From positions 2,172,281 through 2,236,280 of the forward strand of contig NZ_LMLB01000001.1 of NCBI RefSeq assembly GCF_001421785.1: a DNA stretch of 64,000 nucleotides. The letters run 5' to 3'. This document shows positions 16,112-25,390 of this stretch, piece after piece. Both the position numbers and the translations under genes were made by a program. This stretch comes from Sphingomonas sp. Leaf33 (GTDB taxonomy: Bacteria; Pseudomonadota; Alphaproteobacteria; Sphingomonadales; Sphingomonadaceae). Numbering within the stretch: position 1 is the first letter of the stretch; every line of letters begins with the position of its first letter. A model generated the notes under the pieces. The model was not told the origin of the DNA and searched no databases. It was given only the letters and a program-made list of their open reading frames with translations.

Positions 16112-16504
16112 CGGCCGGTCGGCCGGCGGCATGTCCAGCCCGTGCAATTGCGCCGGGTAGACCCAGCGCAGCGCCGCGGCGTGGCGCGCTTCGACGATGC
16201 CGTCCCACTTGCGGCAGACGTAGAGCAGCAGCAGCAAGTGGCGGTCGTCCAGCGGCTCGCTGGCGAAGGCCGCCGGTGCCAGGCAGGCCTGCGCGACGGC
16301 GATGCCCAGTTCCTCGTCCAGTTCGCGGATCAGCGCGGCTTCCGGTGTTTCGCCGGCGTCGATCTTGCCGCCCGGAAATTCCCAGAGCCCGGCCATGTGC
16401 GTGCCCGCCGGGCGCTGCTGGACCAGCACGCGGCCATCGCCGTCGATCAGCGCTGCGGCAACCACGTGCAAAAGGGGGCGGTGGCAGCCATCGGACGAAC
16501 GCAT
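16082..16504 (-). CDS. mutT: 8-oxo-dGTP diphosphatase MutT (Nudix hydrolase)
   Basis: It cleanses oxidised guanine nucleotides from the pool. The 140-residue product has a complete Nudix box, GGKIDAGETPEAALIRELDEELG, matching G-x5-E-x7-REUxEExGU. The N-terminal LLHVVAAALIDGDGRVLVQQRP and the C-terminal PPADRPLIGLLEAL are typical of MutT. Its end overlaps the methyltransferase end. Confidence 0.93.
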   Translation of the reverse strand: MRSSDGCHRPLLHVVAAALIDGDGRVLVQQRPAGTHMAGLWEFPGGKIDAGETPEAALIRELDEELGIAVAQACLAPAAFASEPLDDRHLLLLLYVCRKWDGIVEARHAAALRWVYPAQLHGLDMPPADRPLIGLLEALL

Positions 16505-16525
16505 TTGATTAACCCTTTTCGATCT

Positions 16526-16741
16526 ATGATGGCGGCCATGGCGTCTTTTTCGATCAGCATCGTCACGCGCGTCCTCGCCGGACTGGCCCGCGACTGCAAG
16601 GCCGCGACCGCGGTCGAATATGGCCTGATCCTGGCGCTGATGGTCATCGTGCTCATCGCCGGTGTCGGCAGCCTGGGCACGCAGACGTCCGAAACGTGGA
16701 ACGGCCTGTACAATCGCATTTCCGTTGCGACCGGTCGTTAG
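16526..16741 (+). CDS. Flp-type pilin, variant (first of two)
   Basis: The product of 71 residues (or 67 if ATG 16538 is used; no clear ribosome site decides) has the Flp pilin plan: a basic leader, then ATAVEYGLILALMVIVLIAGVGSLG. Flp pilins are cut by a CpaA/TadV peptidase after a glycine before the conserved Glu-Tyr segment. Here that glycine is alanine (CKA-ATAVEY), whereas the next gene has KG-ATAIEY. This one may be processed poorly or serve as a minor pilin. No tad/cpa assembly genes are nearby. Confidence 0.85.
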   Translation: MMAAMASFSISIVTRVLAGLARDCKAATAVEYGLILALMVIVLIAGVGSLGTQTSETWNGLYNRISVATGR

Positions 16742-16854
16742 ACGTCTGTGGCTTTAAACATTTCTAAACCTGCGCGGCTCTACACCTGATTTCGCTGTTC
16801 GGGGGGAAGACCCGGCCAGCCGGGTGATTGAAGTTTCGAACAGTGGAGACCGAC

Positions 16855-17022
16855 ATGCAGAAGATTCGCACGTTCCTGAAGAACTCGAAGGGCGCGACCG
16901 CCATCGAGTACGGCCTGATCGCCGCTCTGATCGCGGTTGCCGCGATCGCCGCGATGCAGGGCCTGGGCAACAACCTGAAAGCGACGTTCAACAACGTCGC
17001 GTCGAACATGAAGTCTGCATAA
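16855..17022 (+). CDS. Flp family type IVb pilin
   Basis: This is a 55-residue major Flp pilin: leader MQKIRTFLKNSKG, cleavage before ATAIEYGL, hydrophobic helix IAALIAVAAIAAM, and a short C-terminus. Flp pili mediate adhesion and are assembled by the Tad/Cpa machine. ATG 16855 has GGAG seven bases upstream; the earlier in-frame TTG at 16828 lacks support. A strong terminator follows 22 bases later, so it is expressed alone or with the pilin before it. Confidence 0.94.
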   Translation: MQKIRTFLKNSKGATAIEYGLIAALIAVAAIAAMQGLGNNLKATFNNVASNMKSA

Positions 17023-17044
17023 GACTTCGGTATCGAGTTGACGC

Positions 17045-17081
17045 AAAAGGGCGGCGAACCACCACGGTTCGCCGCCCTTTT
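17045..17081 (+). terminator. strong bidirectional terminator after the Flp pilin
   Basis: AAAAGGGCGGCGAACC and GGTTCGCCGCCCTTTT are exact complements around a five-base loop. It lies between convergent flp and accA and could serve both strands. Confidence 0.9.
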
Positions 17082-17118
17082 CGTTTGCCGTTGCGTCAGC
17101 CAGCGTTTTGGACGGACG

Positions 17119-18066
17119 TCAGGCGCGACCGATCGCCAGGAATTTCTGCCGGCGGGCGGTGCGAATCGCGGTCGGCTCGCGCCCGTCGAAATCCTTCAGT
17201 GCCGACTCCAGCGCAGTGCCCAGCGACGCGATCGCTGCCGCCGGATCACGGTGCGCGCCCCCCAGCGGTTCGGGCACGATGCCGTCGATGACCCGCAGGT
17301 CCTTCAGATGCTGCGCGGTCACCTTCATCGCCTCGGCCGCTTCGGGCGCCTTGTCGGCGGTACGCCACAGGATCGAGGCACAGCCCTCCGGCGAGATCAC
17401 CGAATAGACCGCATGCTCGAACATCAGCACGACGTTACCGGTCGCGAGCGCCACGGCCCCGCCGGAGCCGCCTTCACCGACGATCGCGGCGATCAACGGC
17501 ACGCCGATTTCCAGACACGCCTCGGTCGAGCGCGCGATGGCCTCGGCCTGCCCGCGCTCCTCGGCCTGCACGCCCGGGAACGCTCCCGAAGTGTCGACCA
17601 GCGTCAGCACCGGCAGGCCGAAGCGGTCGGCCAGCTTCATCAGCCGGATCGCCTTGCGATAGCCCTCGGGCTTGCCCATGCCGAAATTGTGACGCAGCCG
17701 GCTGGCGGTGTCGTCGCCCTTTTCATGGCCGATGACCATGACCTTGCGCCCGCGGAAGGTGCCGAGCCCGCCAATGATCGCCTGGTCGTCGGCGAACGCG
17801 CGGTCGCCGCCCAGCGGCATGAAATCGTCGATCAGCGCCGCGATGTAATCCTTCAGATGCGGGCGTTCGGGGTGCCGGGCGACCTGCGTCTTCTGCCACG
17901 GCGTCAGCCGGGCATAGGTATCGCGCAGCATCTTGTCGGACTTGGCCTGGAGGCGCGACACCTCCGCATCGATGTCCAGTTCGGGAGAGGACGCGGTCTC
18001 GCGCAGTTCGTCGATCCGCCCTTGCAGCTCGGCGATCGGTTTCTCGAAGTCGAGGAAGCTTGCCAT
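17119..18066 (-). CDS. accA: acetyl-CoA carboxylase carboxyltransferase subunit alpha AccA
   Basis: With AccD it transfers carboxyl from carboxybiotin to acetyl-CoA, the first step of fatty-acid synthesis. The 315-residue product has the AccA N-terminal helix ([21 protein letters not shown]), [32 protein letters not shown] and [15 protein letters not shown] 18066 matches the family start; an in-frame extension upstream overlaps the intergenic gap to xerD and is not supported. Confidence 0.97.
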   Translation of the reverse strand: MASFLDFEKPIAELQGRIDELRETASSPELDIDAEVSRLQAKSDKMLRDTYARLTPWQKTQVARHPERPHLKDYIAALIDDFMPLGGDRAFADDQAIIGGLGTFRGRKVMVIGHEKGDDTASRLRHNFGMGKPEGYRKAIRLMKLADRFGLPVLTLVDTSGAFPGVQAEERGQAEAIARSTEACLEIGVPLIAAIVGEGGSGGAVALATGNVVLMFEHAVYSVISPEGCASILWRTADKAPEAAEAMKVTAQHLKDLRVIDGIVPEPLGGAHRDPAAAIASLGTALESALKDFDGREPTAIRTARRQKFLAIGRA

Positions 18067-18076
18067 GCCGCACGCG

Positions 18077-18985
18077 CTAAGCGCGGCGTTTGCCCGCGTC
18101 AACGAGCGGGTGGCGGGTATTCACCAGTTCGACCAGCCGGCTGGCATCGACATGGGTGTAGATTTCAGTCGTCGCGATGTCGGCATGGCCCAGCATCGAC
18201 TGCAGCGCGCGCAGGTCGGCGCCGCCGGCCAGCAGATGCGTCGCAAAGGCATGGCGCAGGACGTGCGGGCTGACGCGTTCGGGCGCGATTCCCGCCATCG
18301 CGGCAAGCGCCTTCACCAGTTGATACAGCCGGATGCGCGACAGGTGCGACGTGCCCGACGGGAACAGCCAGGCCGAGTCCTTGGGAACATGCAGCCGCCA
18401 CGCGGCGACTGCGGCGCGCGCACGATCGGAAATCGGCACCAGCCGCTCGCGCCCGCCCTTGCCCTTCAGGATCAGGTACGGCCGGTCCGAAGCCACCGCC
18501 GCGCGGGGCAGCGACACGAGTTCGCTTGCCCGCAGGCCCGAGCCATACAGCAGTTCGATCAGCGCCGAGAGCCGTAGGTCGAGGGGGTCCGCAGGCACCC
18601 GCCCCCGCCGGTCGGCGATGACGGCAAAGATCGCATCGACCTCCGCCACCGACAGCGTCTTGGGCAGTGGCCGACCCCGCCCGGGCCGCGGCAGCGCAGG
18701 GGAAGGGTCGTCGGCGCGCAGTCCATCATCGACCAGGAAGCCGTAGAATCGCCGCAACGCCGCGGCCTTTCGCGCGACCGTCGTGCCGGCAAGATCGGCC
18801 CAGGTTTCCGCCAGCGCGATCAGATCGTCGCCCTGCGCCACCGACAGCCGCCCACCCAGCGCCTCGGACGCCAGCGTCAGATCGGTGCGATAGGCAGCGA
18901 TCGTGTTCTTCGCCGCCCCTGCCTCCGCCATCATCATTTCGAGGAAGCGATCGATCAGGATCGCATCCTCGCTCACGCCGGTCAC
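18077..18985 (-). CDS. xerD: site-specific tyrosine recombinase XerD
   Basis: With XerC it resolves chromosome dimers at dif. The 302-residue product has an N-terminal SAM-like core-binding domain ([25 protein letters not shown]) and the catalytic residues Arg in [23 protein letters not shown] (HxxR), [15 protein letters not shown] (His, Tyr). GTG 18985 overlaps the stop of the preceding secreted-protein gene as GTGA. The chromosomal, non-island context favours XerD over a phage integrase. Confidence 0.92.
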   Translation of the reverse strand: MTGVSEDAILIDRFLEMMMAEAGAAKNTIAAYRTDLTLASEALGGRLSVAQGDDLIALAETWADLAGTTVARKAAALRRFYGFLVDDGLRADDPSPALPRPGRGRPLPKTLSVAEVDAIFAVIADRRGRVPADPLDLRLSALIELLYGSGLRASELVSLPRAAVASDRPYLILKGKGGRERLVPISDRARAAVAAWRLHVPKDSAWLFPSGTSHLSRIRLYQLVKALAAMAGIAPERVSPHVLRHAFATHLLAGGADLRALQSMLGHADIATTEIYTHVDASRLVELVNTRHPLVDAGKRRA

Positions 18986-20763
18986 GACCGCGCGATCGCC
19001 TCGGCGGCGATCATCCGCGCTTCACCACCCAGGCCGACGCGCCGCAGCGCCGCGGTGCCGTGGTAGAGCACTTCCGGGGGCACGCCGCGCCAGTCGCTGG
19101 TCTGCATCCCCACCGCATAGAGCAGGATGACGGTCCCCGCATCGCCGCGCGCGGCCGCGGCGTCGATCGCGCGGGTCCAGGCGTTCTCGGCCCCGAACTT
19201 CACGTCGAACGGCTTGGCCAGCTCTTCGGCGTTCGCCGCCGATACGCGCCCCAGCCCGGTCAGCCCCGCCAGCAGCATTCGCGCCTTCGCCTGCCCCTTG
19301 CTACCGTCGCTGCCGCGGTAGCTGTCGATCATGTCGCTATCGACATCACGCCCGCGCGGATCGGCCAGCGCCAGCATCGCCCAGCCGTCGCCCGTCGTCG
19401 CGACCGATTCCCACCGGGTCGCCCGGCGGTCGAGGCCCGCGCTCAGCATCGAGGCGATCAGCATCGGTGCGGCATCGGCATGATCGCGCGACACCGGAAT
19501 CTGCGCCGCCGCCCGCGCGGTCAACACCAGACGGCCGTAGCGAAACCGGCGATCGGCGTCCCCGCCCCACAATTGGCCCAGCAATTTCAGCCGCGCCGCC
19601 GTCGTCCGCTCGGTGAAGGCCCCGCGCAGGTCGCGAGCGGCAGTCACCACGGGGCCACTGCCGCTGTCGGCTGCCTCGACCTCCGAATAGAGATCGACCA
19701 GCGCCAGGTTCGACAGCACGCCCTGCGCCGCCGCGCGATCGGCGAGACCCGCGCGCACCTCGGGCGCGATCATCGGTGCGGTCGCGCGCCACAGCGCGAC
19801 CTGCGGCCTTCCCTGCGCCAGCAGTTCGTCGGGCACGGCGACCCCGGTCGCGGTGGCAAGGCCCAGGCGCCAGGCGCTCAGCCGGTCGACGCCATCCCAT
19901 TCGATCGTGACCGCGCGCCCCTGTGCCGCCGCGCCGACAACCTTTTCGGCCAGCAGCGCGTCGATGCTTCGCCCGGTGCGGCGGCTGGCGGTGCGCAGCA
20001 GCGTGTTCGCCTGCGGCCCCTTGCCGGCGAACGCCGCGCACATCGCGCGCGCGAACAGCCAGCCGGTATCGTTGGCGACGGTCAATGCGGGCTCGACCAG
20101 CGGGCACAGCCCCGCCGGGTCGCCCGTCGCGAGCATCGCCTGCATCGCGACCTGGAACAGCTTGGGCGTATAGTCCGCGACATCCACCGCCTGGACGACT
20201 GCCCGCGCGGCATCCGCCTCCCCCATCCGCAGCAACAGCCAGGCGCGTTCCGCAGCGAAATCGGCGCCGTTCACGCCGGCGGGCGTATCGACCCGCGACA
20301 CCAGCGCACGGCGCAGCGCGATCGACAGCCAGCGCGACGGGATCGGCGCATCGAGACGACGCATCAGTTTCTCGACCATCTGTCCGTCGCTGCCGGCAAA
20401 GGCGCGCGCCGTCAGTCCGCCTGCTTCGGGACCGACCGTGCCGACCTGCGCCAGCGACCGCCGGGCGAAATCGGGCAGTTCATAGGCGGTCAGGTCAACC
20501 GGCGTCGGCGTGGCAGTCGGCGTCGGGCTGGGTGTCGGCAGCGGTGCGGCCGTATAGCCCGGCGGCAGCGGCTGGACCGTCGCGGGCGCGCCGGGCGTGG
20601 AGTCACGCGGCGCGGACGACGGCGCGGGGCTGGGCGCAGGCGTCGGCGCCGGATCGCCGAAACCCGGGGGAAGGATCGATTCGGGCCGGTCCTGCGCGGT
20701 CGCTGCGGCGGCGATCAGGAGCGCAAGCGCACCGACCGCGGCGCCGTCACGAAAGATTTTCAA
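18982..20763 (-). CDS. large secreted protein of unknown function
   Basis: The 593-residue product has a signal peptide (about residues 1-23, ending ATAQ), then a Pro/Thr/Ser-rich linker at about 32-92 (SPAPSSAPRD, PTPSPTPTATPTP), then about 500 residues of alanine-rich helical sequence without a motif I recognise; short repeated helix pairs such as ERAWLLLRMGEADAARAVVQ look TPR-like. TTG 20763 is the only in-frame start that gives the signal peptide. It overlaps the 44-residue gene upstream and xerD downstream, so the three are likely cotranscribed. Confidence 0.75.
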   Translation of the reverse strand: MKIFRDGAAVGALALLIAAAATAQDRPESILPPGFGDPAPTPAPSPAPSSAPRDSTPGAPATVQPLPPGYTAAPLPTPSPTPTATPTPVDLTAYELPDFARRSLAQVGTVGPEAGGLTARAFAGSDGQMVEKLMRRLDAPIPSRWLSIALRRALVSRVDTPAGVNGADFAAERAWLLLRMGEADAARAVVQAVDVADYTPKLFQVAMQAMLATGDPAGLCPLVEPALTVANDTGWLFARAMCAAFAGKGPQANTLLRTASRRTGRSIDALLAEKVVGAAAQGRAVTIEWDGVDRLSAWRLGLATATGVAVPDELLAQGRPQVALWRATAPMIAPEVRAGLADRAAAQGVLSNLALVDLYSEVEAADSGSGPVVTAARDLRGAFTERTTAARLKLLGQLWGGDADRRFRYGRLVLTARAAAQIPVSRDHADAAPMLIASMLSAGLDRRATRWESVATTGDGWAMLALADPRGRDVDSDMIDSYRGSDGSKGQAKARMLLAGLTGLGRVSAANAEELAKPFDVKFGAENAWTRAIDAAAARGDAGTVILLYAVGMQTSDWRGVPPEVLYHGTAALRRVGLGGEARMIAAEAIARS

Positions 20764-20881
20764 GGGCGACCGCCTTCTCGACGCGGGTCGGGGCCTTTGC
20801 CGTGTCGCGTCCGGACAGGAAGAACAGCCCCCCGACCACGACGACCAGCAGAACGACCAGAATCACGAGCGGACGGGACAT
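20747..20881 (-). CDS. 44-residue single-pass membrane protein
   Basis: The protein MSRPLVILVVLLVVVVGGLF... has one hydrophobic helix (residues 4-22) followed by a basic tail (SGRDTAKAPTRVEKAVALENLS). Its last 17 bases overlap the start of the large secreted-protein gene in another frame, which suggests translational coupling. I do not recognise a family. The tight packing between aroK and that gene supports it as a real small gene. Confidence 0.65.
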   Translation of the reverse strand: MSRPLVILVVLLVVVVGGLFFLSGRDTAKAPTRVEKAVALENLS

Positions 20882-20946
20882 CACGCGCCTTTCAAACACC
20901 GAAACAAAACTTGGGTTCGCGGCCTTTTGCCCGAGGGCATAGGGCC

Positions 20947-21504
20947 ATGTATAGCCCCCGCGCCATGCCCGCCGCCGATCCGCCTCCACCCAACCGATCG
21001 CGACGCCCCATCGTGCTGGTCGGATTGATGGGCGCAGGCAAATCCACGGTCGGGCGGCGGCTGGCCGGACGGCTTGCGCTGCCCTTCGTCGATGCCGATT
21101 CGGAAATCGAGACGGCGGCCGGCATGACCGTGTCGGAAATCTTTGCCAAATTCGGCGAACCCTATTTCCGCGATGGCGAGCGGCGCGTGATCGCGCGGCT
21201 GATCGACGGGCGACCAAAGGTCATCGCGACCGGCGGCGGCGCCTTCGTCAACGACGACACCCGCGCGCTGATCCTGACCCAGGCGACCGCGATCTGGCTC
21301 GATGCCGATCCGCGGGTGCTGGCGGAGCGGGTGAAGCGCCGCGACACCCGCCCCCTGCTGAAGGGGCGCGATCCGCTGCCGGTGCTTCGCGACCTCGCCG
21401 CCGTCCGCAACCCGCTCTACGCGCTCGCCCACATCCGCGTGCCCAGCGCCAATGCGCCCCACGACGTCACGGTCTCGGCGATCCTGAAGGAATTGAGGAA
21501 ATGA
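20947..21504 (+). CDS. aroK: shikimate kinase AroK
   Basis: It phosphorylates shikimate in aromatic amino-acid synthesis. The product has the P-loop GLMGAGKSTVGRRLA, the shikimate-binding FVDADSEIETAAGMTVSEIFAKFGEPYFRDGE, IATGGGAF, and the lid RDTRPLL. Two starts are possible: ATG 20947 (185 residues), with GAGGG nine bases upstream, and ATG 20965 (179 residues). I used the first. The stop overlaps the aroB start by four bases, as in many proteobacterial aroKB operons. Confidence 0.94.
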   Translation: MYSPRAMPAADPPPPNRSRRPIVLVGLMGAGKSTVGRRLAGRLALPFVDADSEIETAAGMTVSEIFAKFGEPYFRDGERRVIARLIDGRPKVIATGGGAFVNDDTRALILTQATAIWLDADPRVLAERVKRRDTRPLLKGRDPLPVLRDLAAVRNPLYALAHIRVPSANAPHDVTVSAILKELRK

Positions 21505-22601
21505 CGACCGTCCGCGTGGCGCTTGGCGACCGCAGTTACGACGTGGTGATCGAACACGGCCTGCTTGCGCGGGCGGGCACCTTGCTGAAGCCGCTGTCGC
21601 GTGGGCGGACGATGGTGATCGTCGCGGACGAGAACGTCGCGCCACACCTCGCGACGCTGCAGGCCGCTTTGGCCGCCGAACGAGTCGCCAGCGAAGCGAT
21701 CGTGCTGCCGTCGGGCGAAAGCACAAAAGGCTGGGCGCAGCTGGCGTCGCTCACCGATCGCCTGATCGAACTGGGCGTCGAACGGGGCGACCATGTCATC
21801 GCGCTGGGCGGCGGCGTGATCGGCGATCTCGTCGGCTTCGCCTGCTCGATCGTGAAGCGTGGGTGCGGCTTCGTGCAGGTGCCGACGACGTTGCTTGCGC
21901 AGGTCGATTCGTCGGTCGGCGGCAAGACCGCGATCAACACGCCCGCCGGCAAGAACCTGGTCGGCGCGTTCCACCAGCCCGCACTCGTGCTGATCGATCC
22001 GCAAGTGCTCGATACGCTCCCCCAGCGCGACCTGCGTGCCGGCTATGCCGAGGTCGTGAAGTACGGCCTGATCGACGACCCCGACTTTTTCGAATGGTGC
22101 GAGGCGAATGCGGCGAACCTGCTCGCCGGCGACGCCTCTGCCCGCGAACACGCGATCGCCACCTCCGTCGCCGCCAAGGCGCGGATCGTCGGCGAGGACG
22201 AACGCGAAACCACCGGCCGCCGCGCTTTACTCAACCTCGGCCACACCTTCGGCCACGCGCTGGAGGCGGAAGCGGGGTTTTCCGACAGGCTGCTCCACGG
22301 CGAAGGCGTCGCCGCCGGCATGGCGCTGGCCTATGGCTATTCAGCCGCGCGCGGGCTCGCTCCAAAGGCCGACGCCGAACGCGTCATTGCGCACCTTCGG
22401 GCCCTCGGCCTGCCCCACGACCTCGCCAGCGCCGGGATCACTGCGGACGGCGAGACGTTGGTCGGGCATATGCTGCACGACAAGAAGATGAATGCGGGCA
22501 CCCTGCCCTTCCTGCTCGCCCGCGGGATCGGCCGGACGTATCTCGACAAGACCGTCGATCTTTCCACCGTCCGCGAGTTCCTCGATGCCCAACGGGGTTA
22601 A
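21501..22601 (+). CDS. aroB: 3-dehydroquinate synthase AroB
   Basis: It makes 3-dehydroquinate from DAHP with NAD and a divalent metal. The 366-residue product carries the NAD and metal motifs [43 protein letters not shown] and [12 protein letters not shown]. It is translationally coupled to aroK by ATGA. Its 3' end overlaps the DUF2256 gene by 17 bases. Confidence 0.98.
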   Translation: MTTVRVALGDRSYDVVIEHGLLARAGTLLKPLSRGRTMVIVADENVAPHLATLQAALAAERVASEAIVLPSGESTKGWAQLASLTDRLIELGVERGDHVIALGGGVIGDLVGFACSIVKRGCGFVQVPTTLLAQVDSSVGGKTAINTPAGKNLVGAFHQPALVLIDPQVLDTLPQRDLRAGYAEVVKYGLIDDPDFFEWCEANAANLLAGDASAREHAIATSVAAKARIVGEDERETTGRRALLNLGHTFGHALEAEAGFSDRLLHGEGVAAGMALAYGYSAARGLAPKADAERVIAHLRALGLPHDLASAGITADGETLVGHMLHDKKMNAGTLPFLLARGIGRTYLDKTVDLSTVREFLDAQRG

Positions 22602-22725
22602 GAAGGCCGACCTGCCGACAAAGGTCTGCCCGGCGTGCGACCGGCCGTTCACCTGGCGCAAGAAATGGGCGCGGGACTGGGAAAACGTCGTCTATTGCTC
22701 GGATGCCTGCCGGAAGAAACGGTAG
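22585..22725 (+). CDS. DUF2256 zinc-ribbon miniprotein
   Basis: The 46-residue product [22 protein letters not shown]... has the DUF2256 pattern: two CxxC-type pairs (CPAC at 15-18 and CSDAC at 38-42) around [16 protein letters not shown]. It is a likely metal-binding protein of unknown role. It starts inside the 3' end of aroB in another frame, so it is part of the aroKB transcript. Confidence 0.9.
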   Translation: MPNGVKKADLPTKVCPACDRPFTWRKKWARDWENVVYCSDACRKKR

Positions 22726-22743
22726 CTCAGCGCCTCTCGGTCG

Positions 22744-23076
22744 TCAGTGGCGCACCTGCCACGCCAGCCACAGCCACCCGACGATCAGCACCGTGCCGCC
22801 GATCGGCGTCACTGCGCCAAGCCACCGTGGGGCACCGAACGCCATCGCGTAGAGCGTCAGCGCAAACACCGCCCCGCCCGCGACGAACAATGCGGCCGGC
22901 CCCTTCGCCTCCATCCGCAGCGCCACCAGCGCGGCGACGGCGTGGATCAGCTGATACTGTCCGCCCGTCCGCAACCACTCGGCGGCCTTCATGTCCGCGG
23001 CGCCGTGCGCGCCGAACGCCCCGGCCGCGACGGCCATCGCGCCCGACAGCGCGGCAAGGACAGCCAGCCAGTTCAT
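22744..23076 (-). CDS. DUF423 family membrane protein
   Basis: The 110-residue product has four predicted membrane helices and the DUF423 motif AGAFGAHGA near residue 18, followed by WLRTGGQYQLIHAVAAL and the C-terminal GGTVLIVGWLWLAW. The function is unknown. GAGGAG is positioned before ATG 23076. The antiporter gene lies immediately upstream, 11 bases away. Confidence 0.92.
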   Translation of the reverse strand: MNWLAVLAALSGAMAVAAGAFGAHGAADMKAAEWLRTGGQYQLIHAVAALVALRMEAKGPAALFVAGGAVFALTLYAMAFGAPRWLGAVTPIGGTVLIVGWLWLAWQVRH

Positions 23077-23087
23077 CCGCACTCTCC

Positions 23088-24899
23088 TCAGGTAGCCTGT
23101 GGTCCCGGCAGCGGCTCGGGGCGTTCGCGATCCCGGCGGCTTTCGGGCGCCCAGCCGCCATCGGCGATCACCGCCTCGCGGGCAGCGCGCAGGTCGCCGG
23201 CTTCGAACTGGATCTTCAGCCGTTCGCGGTCGCGGCCACGGTAGAAGTCCTCGGTACGGTCGATTTCCCCCGCATCGACGCCGACCGCCGCCATCGCGTC
23301 GCGCGCCATGTGGACGGCCGAATCGAGCACCTCGCGGACCACGCCGGCAACGGGCGCGCCCTTCAGCTTCACCAACGCGCGGCGGTCGTAGGCACGCACG
23401 AAGATCGCCCCGGCGGGAAAGGCCTGATGCACCGATTCGACGAATTCCGCCTCCACCCCGTCGCCGTCGTTGCAGAACAGGATCAGCTCCGCATCCGCCG
23501 CGCCCGCCTGACGCAGCATGTCGAGCCGCAGGCCGTCGCCGTAATAGACCTTCGCGCCAAGCTGGCCGGCAATGTCGATCATCTCGATGTCGGTGTCGAT
23601 CAGCGTCACCGCGATGCCTTGCGCGGTCAGCATCTGGCCGACGGTCTGGCCAAACCGGCCATAGCCGACGATGATCGCGTTGGACCCATCGGCGCTCGGC
23701 CCGTCGCGCTCCTGCTGGTCGATCGGCTCGGTGCGGAAGCGGCGCGTCGCCATCATCAGGAACGGCGTCGTCGCCATGCTGATCGTCACGATCGCGCCGA
23801 ACAGGCTCGCTGCTTCGGGCGCGATCAGGAAGGCGTTCTGCGCCTGCGCGAGCAGCACGAAGCCGAATTCGCCGCCCTGGCTGAGCAACAGACCGAGCGC
23901 GAGCGCCTGGCGCCATCTCATCTTGAAAAGCAGGCCGATGCCCATGATCAGCGCCGCCTTCACCACCACCAGCGTCGCCGCCATCGCCAGCACGAAGACC
24001 GGCCGCTGCAGGATCGCGCTCAGGTCGAGCATCATGCCGACCGCAAGGAAGAAGAGCCCGAGCAGGATCGAGCGGAACGGCTCGACATCGGCTTCCAGTT
24101 CATGCCGATATGGTGAATCGGCCAGCATCATGCCGGCGATGAACGCGCCCAGCGCCGCCGACAGCCCCAGCGCCTCCATCACCGCGGCACTGGCGATGAC
24201 GGTGAACAGGCCGGCGAAGACGAACATCTCGCGCTCGCCCAGATTGCCGATCAGGCGGAACAGCGGACGCAGCAGATAGCGCCCCGCAGCGATCAGCCCG
24301 ACGATCGCGACGACGGTATAGACCGCCAGCATCCACCCCGGCGGACCTGCGGCATCGGCCGGATTGCGGCTCATCGCGGCGATGATCGTGATCATCGGAA
24401 CGATCGACAGGTCCTGGAACAGCAGGATGGCAAAGGCGCGTTCGCCGAACGGCGTGCGCAGCCGTCCGGCCGATTGCAGCATCGGCAGCACCTGCGCGGT
24501 CGACGACAACGCCAGCGGCAGGCCGAGCGCGAGCGCCGCCTCCGGGCTGAAGCGCGCAATTACCAGTAGGATCGCGCCGATCGCCGCGCCACACAACACG
24601 ACCTGCAACCCACCGACCGCGAAGATGTCCTGCCGCATCCGCCACAGTCGCGACGGGTTGAGCTCCAGCCCGACCAGGAACAGCAGCAGCACGATGCCCA
24701 GTTCGGCGATGTGCATCTTCGATTCGGCACCGCCGACCAGGCCGAGCAGCTGCGGTCCGACGACCGCACCGGCGACGAGGTAGCCGAGCGTGGCACCCAG
24801 GCCGAGGCGACGAAAGAGCAGGACGAAGATGAGTGCGAAGCCGAGCAGCGGAACGGCATCGTGCAGCAGGCTGCCGGTGGCGGGGGCTGCTTCGGTCAC
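23088..24899 (-). CDS. CPA2-family monovalent cation:proton antiporter (KefB-like) with RCK domain
   Basis: The 603-residue product has about 12 membrane segments in residues 8-395, with the CPA2 features LSSTAQVLPML and GAFIAGMMLADSPYRHELEADVEPFRSILLGLFFL. A TrkA-N/RCK domain begins near residue 405 (IIVGYGRFGQTVGQML, VTLIDTDIEMI). KefB/KefC relatives exchange potassium for protons and are often gated by glutathione adducts; regulation here is not known. GTG 24899 overlaps the IscU-like stop as GTGA. Confidence 0.9.
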   Translation of the reverse strand: MTEAAPATGSLLHDAVPLLGFALIFVLLFRRLGLGATLGYLVAGAVVGPQLLGLVGGAESKMHIAELGIVLLLFLVGLELNPSRLWRMRQDIFAVGGLQVVLCGAAIGAILLVIARFSPEAALALGLPLALSSTAQVLPMLQSAGRLRTPFGERAFAILLFQDLSIVPMITIIAAMSRNPADAAGPPGWMLAVYTVVAIVGLIAAGRYLLRPLFRLIGNLGEREMFVFAGLFTVIASAAVMEALGLSAALGAFIAGMMLADSPYRHELEADVEPFRSILLGLFFLAVGMMLDLSAILQRPVFVLAMAATLVVVKAALIMGIGLLFKMRWRQALALGLLLSQGGEFGFVLLAQAQNAFLIAPEAASLFGAIVTISMATTPFLMMATRRFRTEPIDQQERDGPSADGSNAIIVGYGRFGQTVGQMLTAQGIAVTLIDTDIEMIDIAGQLGAKVYYGDGLRLDMLRQAGAADAELILFCNDGDGVEAEFVESVHQAFPAGAIFVRAYDRRALVKLKGAPVAGVVREVLDSAVHMARDAMAAVGVDAGEIDRTEDFYRGRDRERLKIQFEAGDLRAAREAVIADGGWAPESRRDRERPEPLPGPQAT

Positions 24900-25333
24900 T
24901 GCGCGTTCGCCTTTGCCGCCTGCTCGGCCGCTTCCGCCGCGGCTTCGAAGGCCAGGCGGATCGACGGATGCCGCGCGCTGTACGGCAGTGCCGGGGTAAA
25001 GATATCGAGCCCCGGCCAGTCGGGCGGCGTATCCCGCGCACCCGCCAGCCACGCCGTCAGCGCATCGCGCGCCGCGGCAAGGTCGGCCGGCGACTTGCCG
25101 ATCGCTTCCGCCCCGAACAGCGACGCGGACGCCTGTCCCAGCGCGCACGCGCGGACCAGCATCCCCAACGTCTCGATCCGGCCATCCGCATCGACCGAGA
25201 CGTCGACGGTCACGCGACTGCCGCAGATCGGCGAGCGTTTCTCGACCGTCGCCATCGGCGCGGGCAGGCGGTCGTGATGGGGGATCGACGCGGCGAGGCG
25301 CAGGATCGTGGCATTGTAGAGGGGCGCGGTCAC
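24896..25333 (-). CDS. IscU/NifU-N-like iron-sulfur scaffold family protein
   Basis: The 145-residue product follows the IscU fold order: LYNATILRLAASI, then KRSPICGSRVTVDVSVD, VRACALGQASASLFG and a C-terminal HPSIRLAFEAA. Two of the three scaffold cysteines are plain (SPICGS; RACALGQ); the third position shows no cysteine, so it may not build clusters by itself. GTG 25333 has AGGAG at correct spacing. It is coupled to the antiporter gene. Confidence 0.8.
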   Translation of the reverse strand: MTAPLYNATILRLAASIPHHDRLPAPMATVEKRSPICGSRVTVDVSVDADGRIETLGMLVRACALGQASASLFGAEAIGKSPADLAAARDALTAWLAGARDTPPDWPGLDIFTPALPYSARHPSIRLAFEAAAEAAEQAAKANAQ

Positions 25334-25390
25334 CGGGCTCCTTTAGGCGACTTGCCCGCGCGGCGCATCAGGAAGATCGCGACGGAGATC

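Noticed and set aside
18077..18985. Tyrosine recombinase as a phage or island integrase
   Set aside because: Length, XerD-type catalytic blocks and its place between core genes accA and aroKB fit XerD; no island lies around it.
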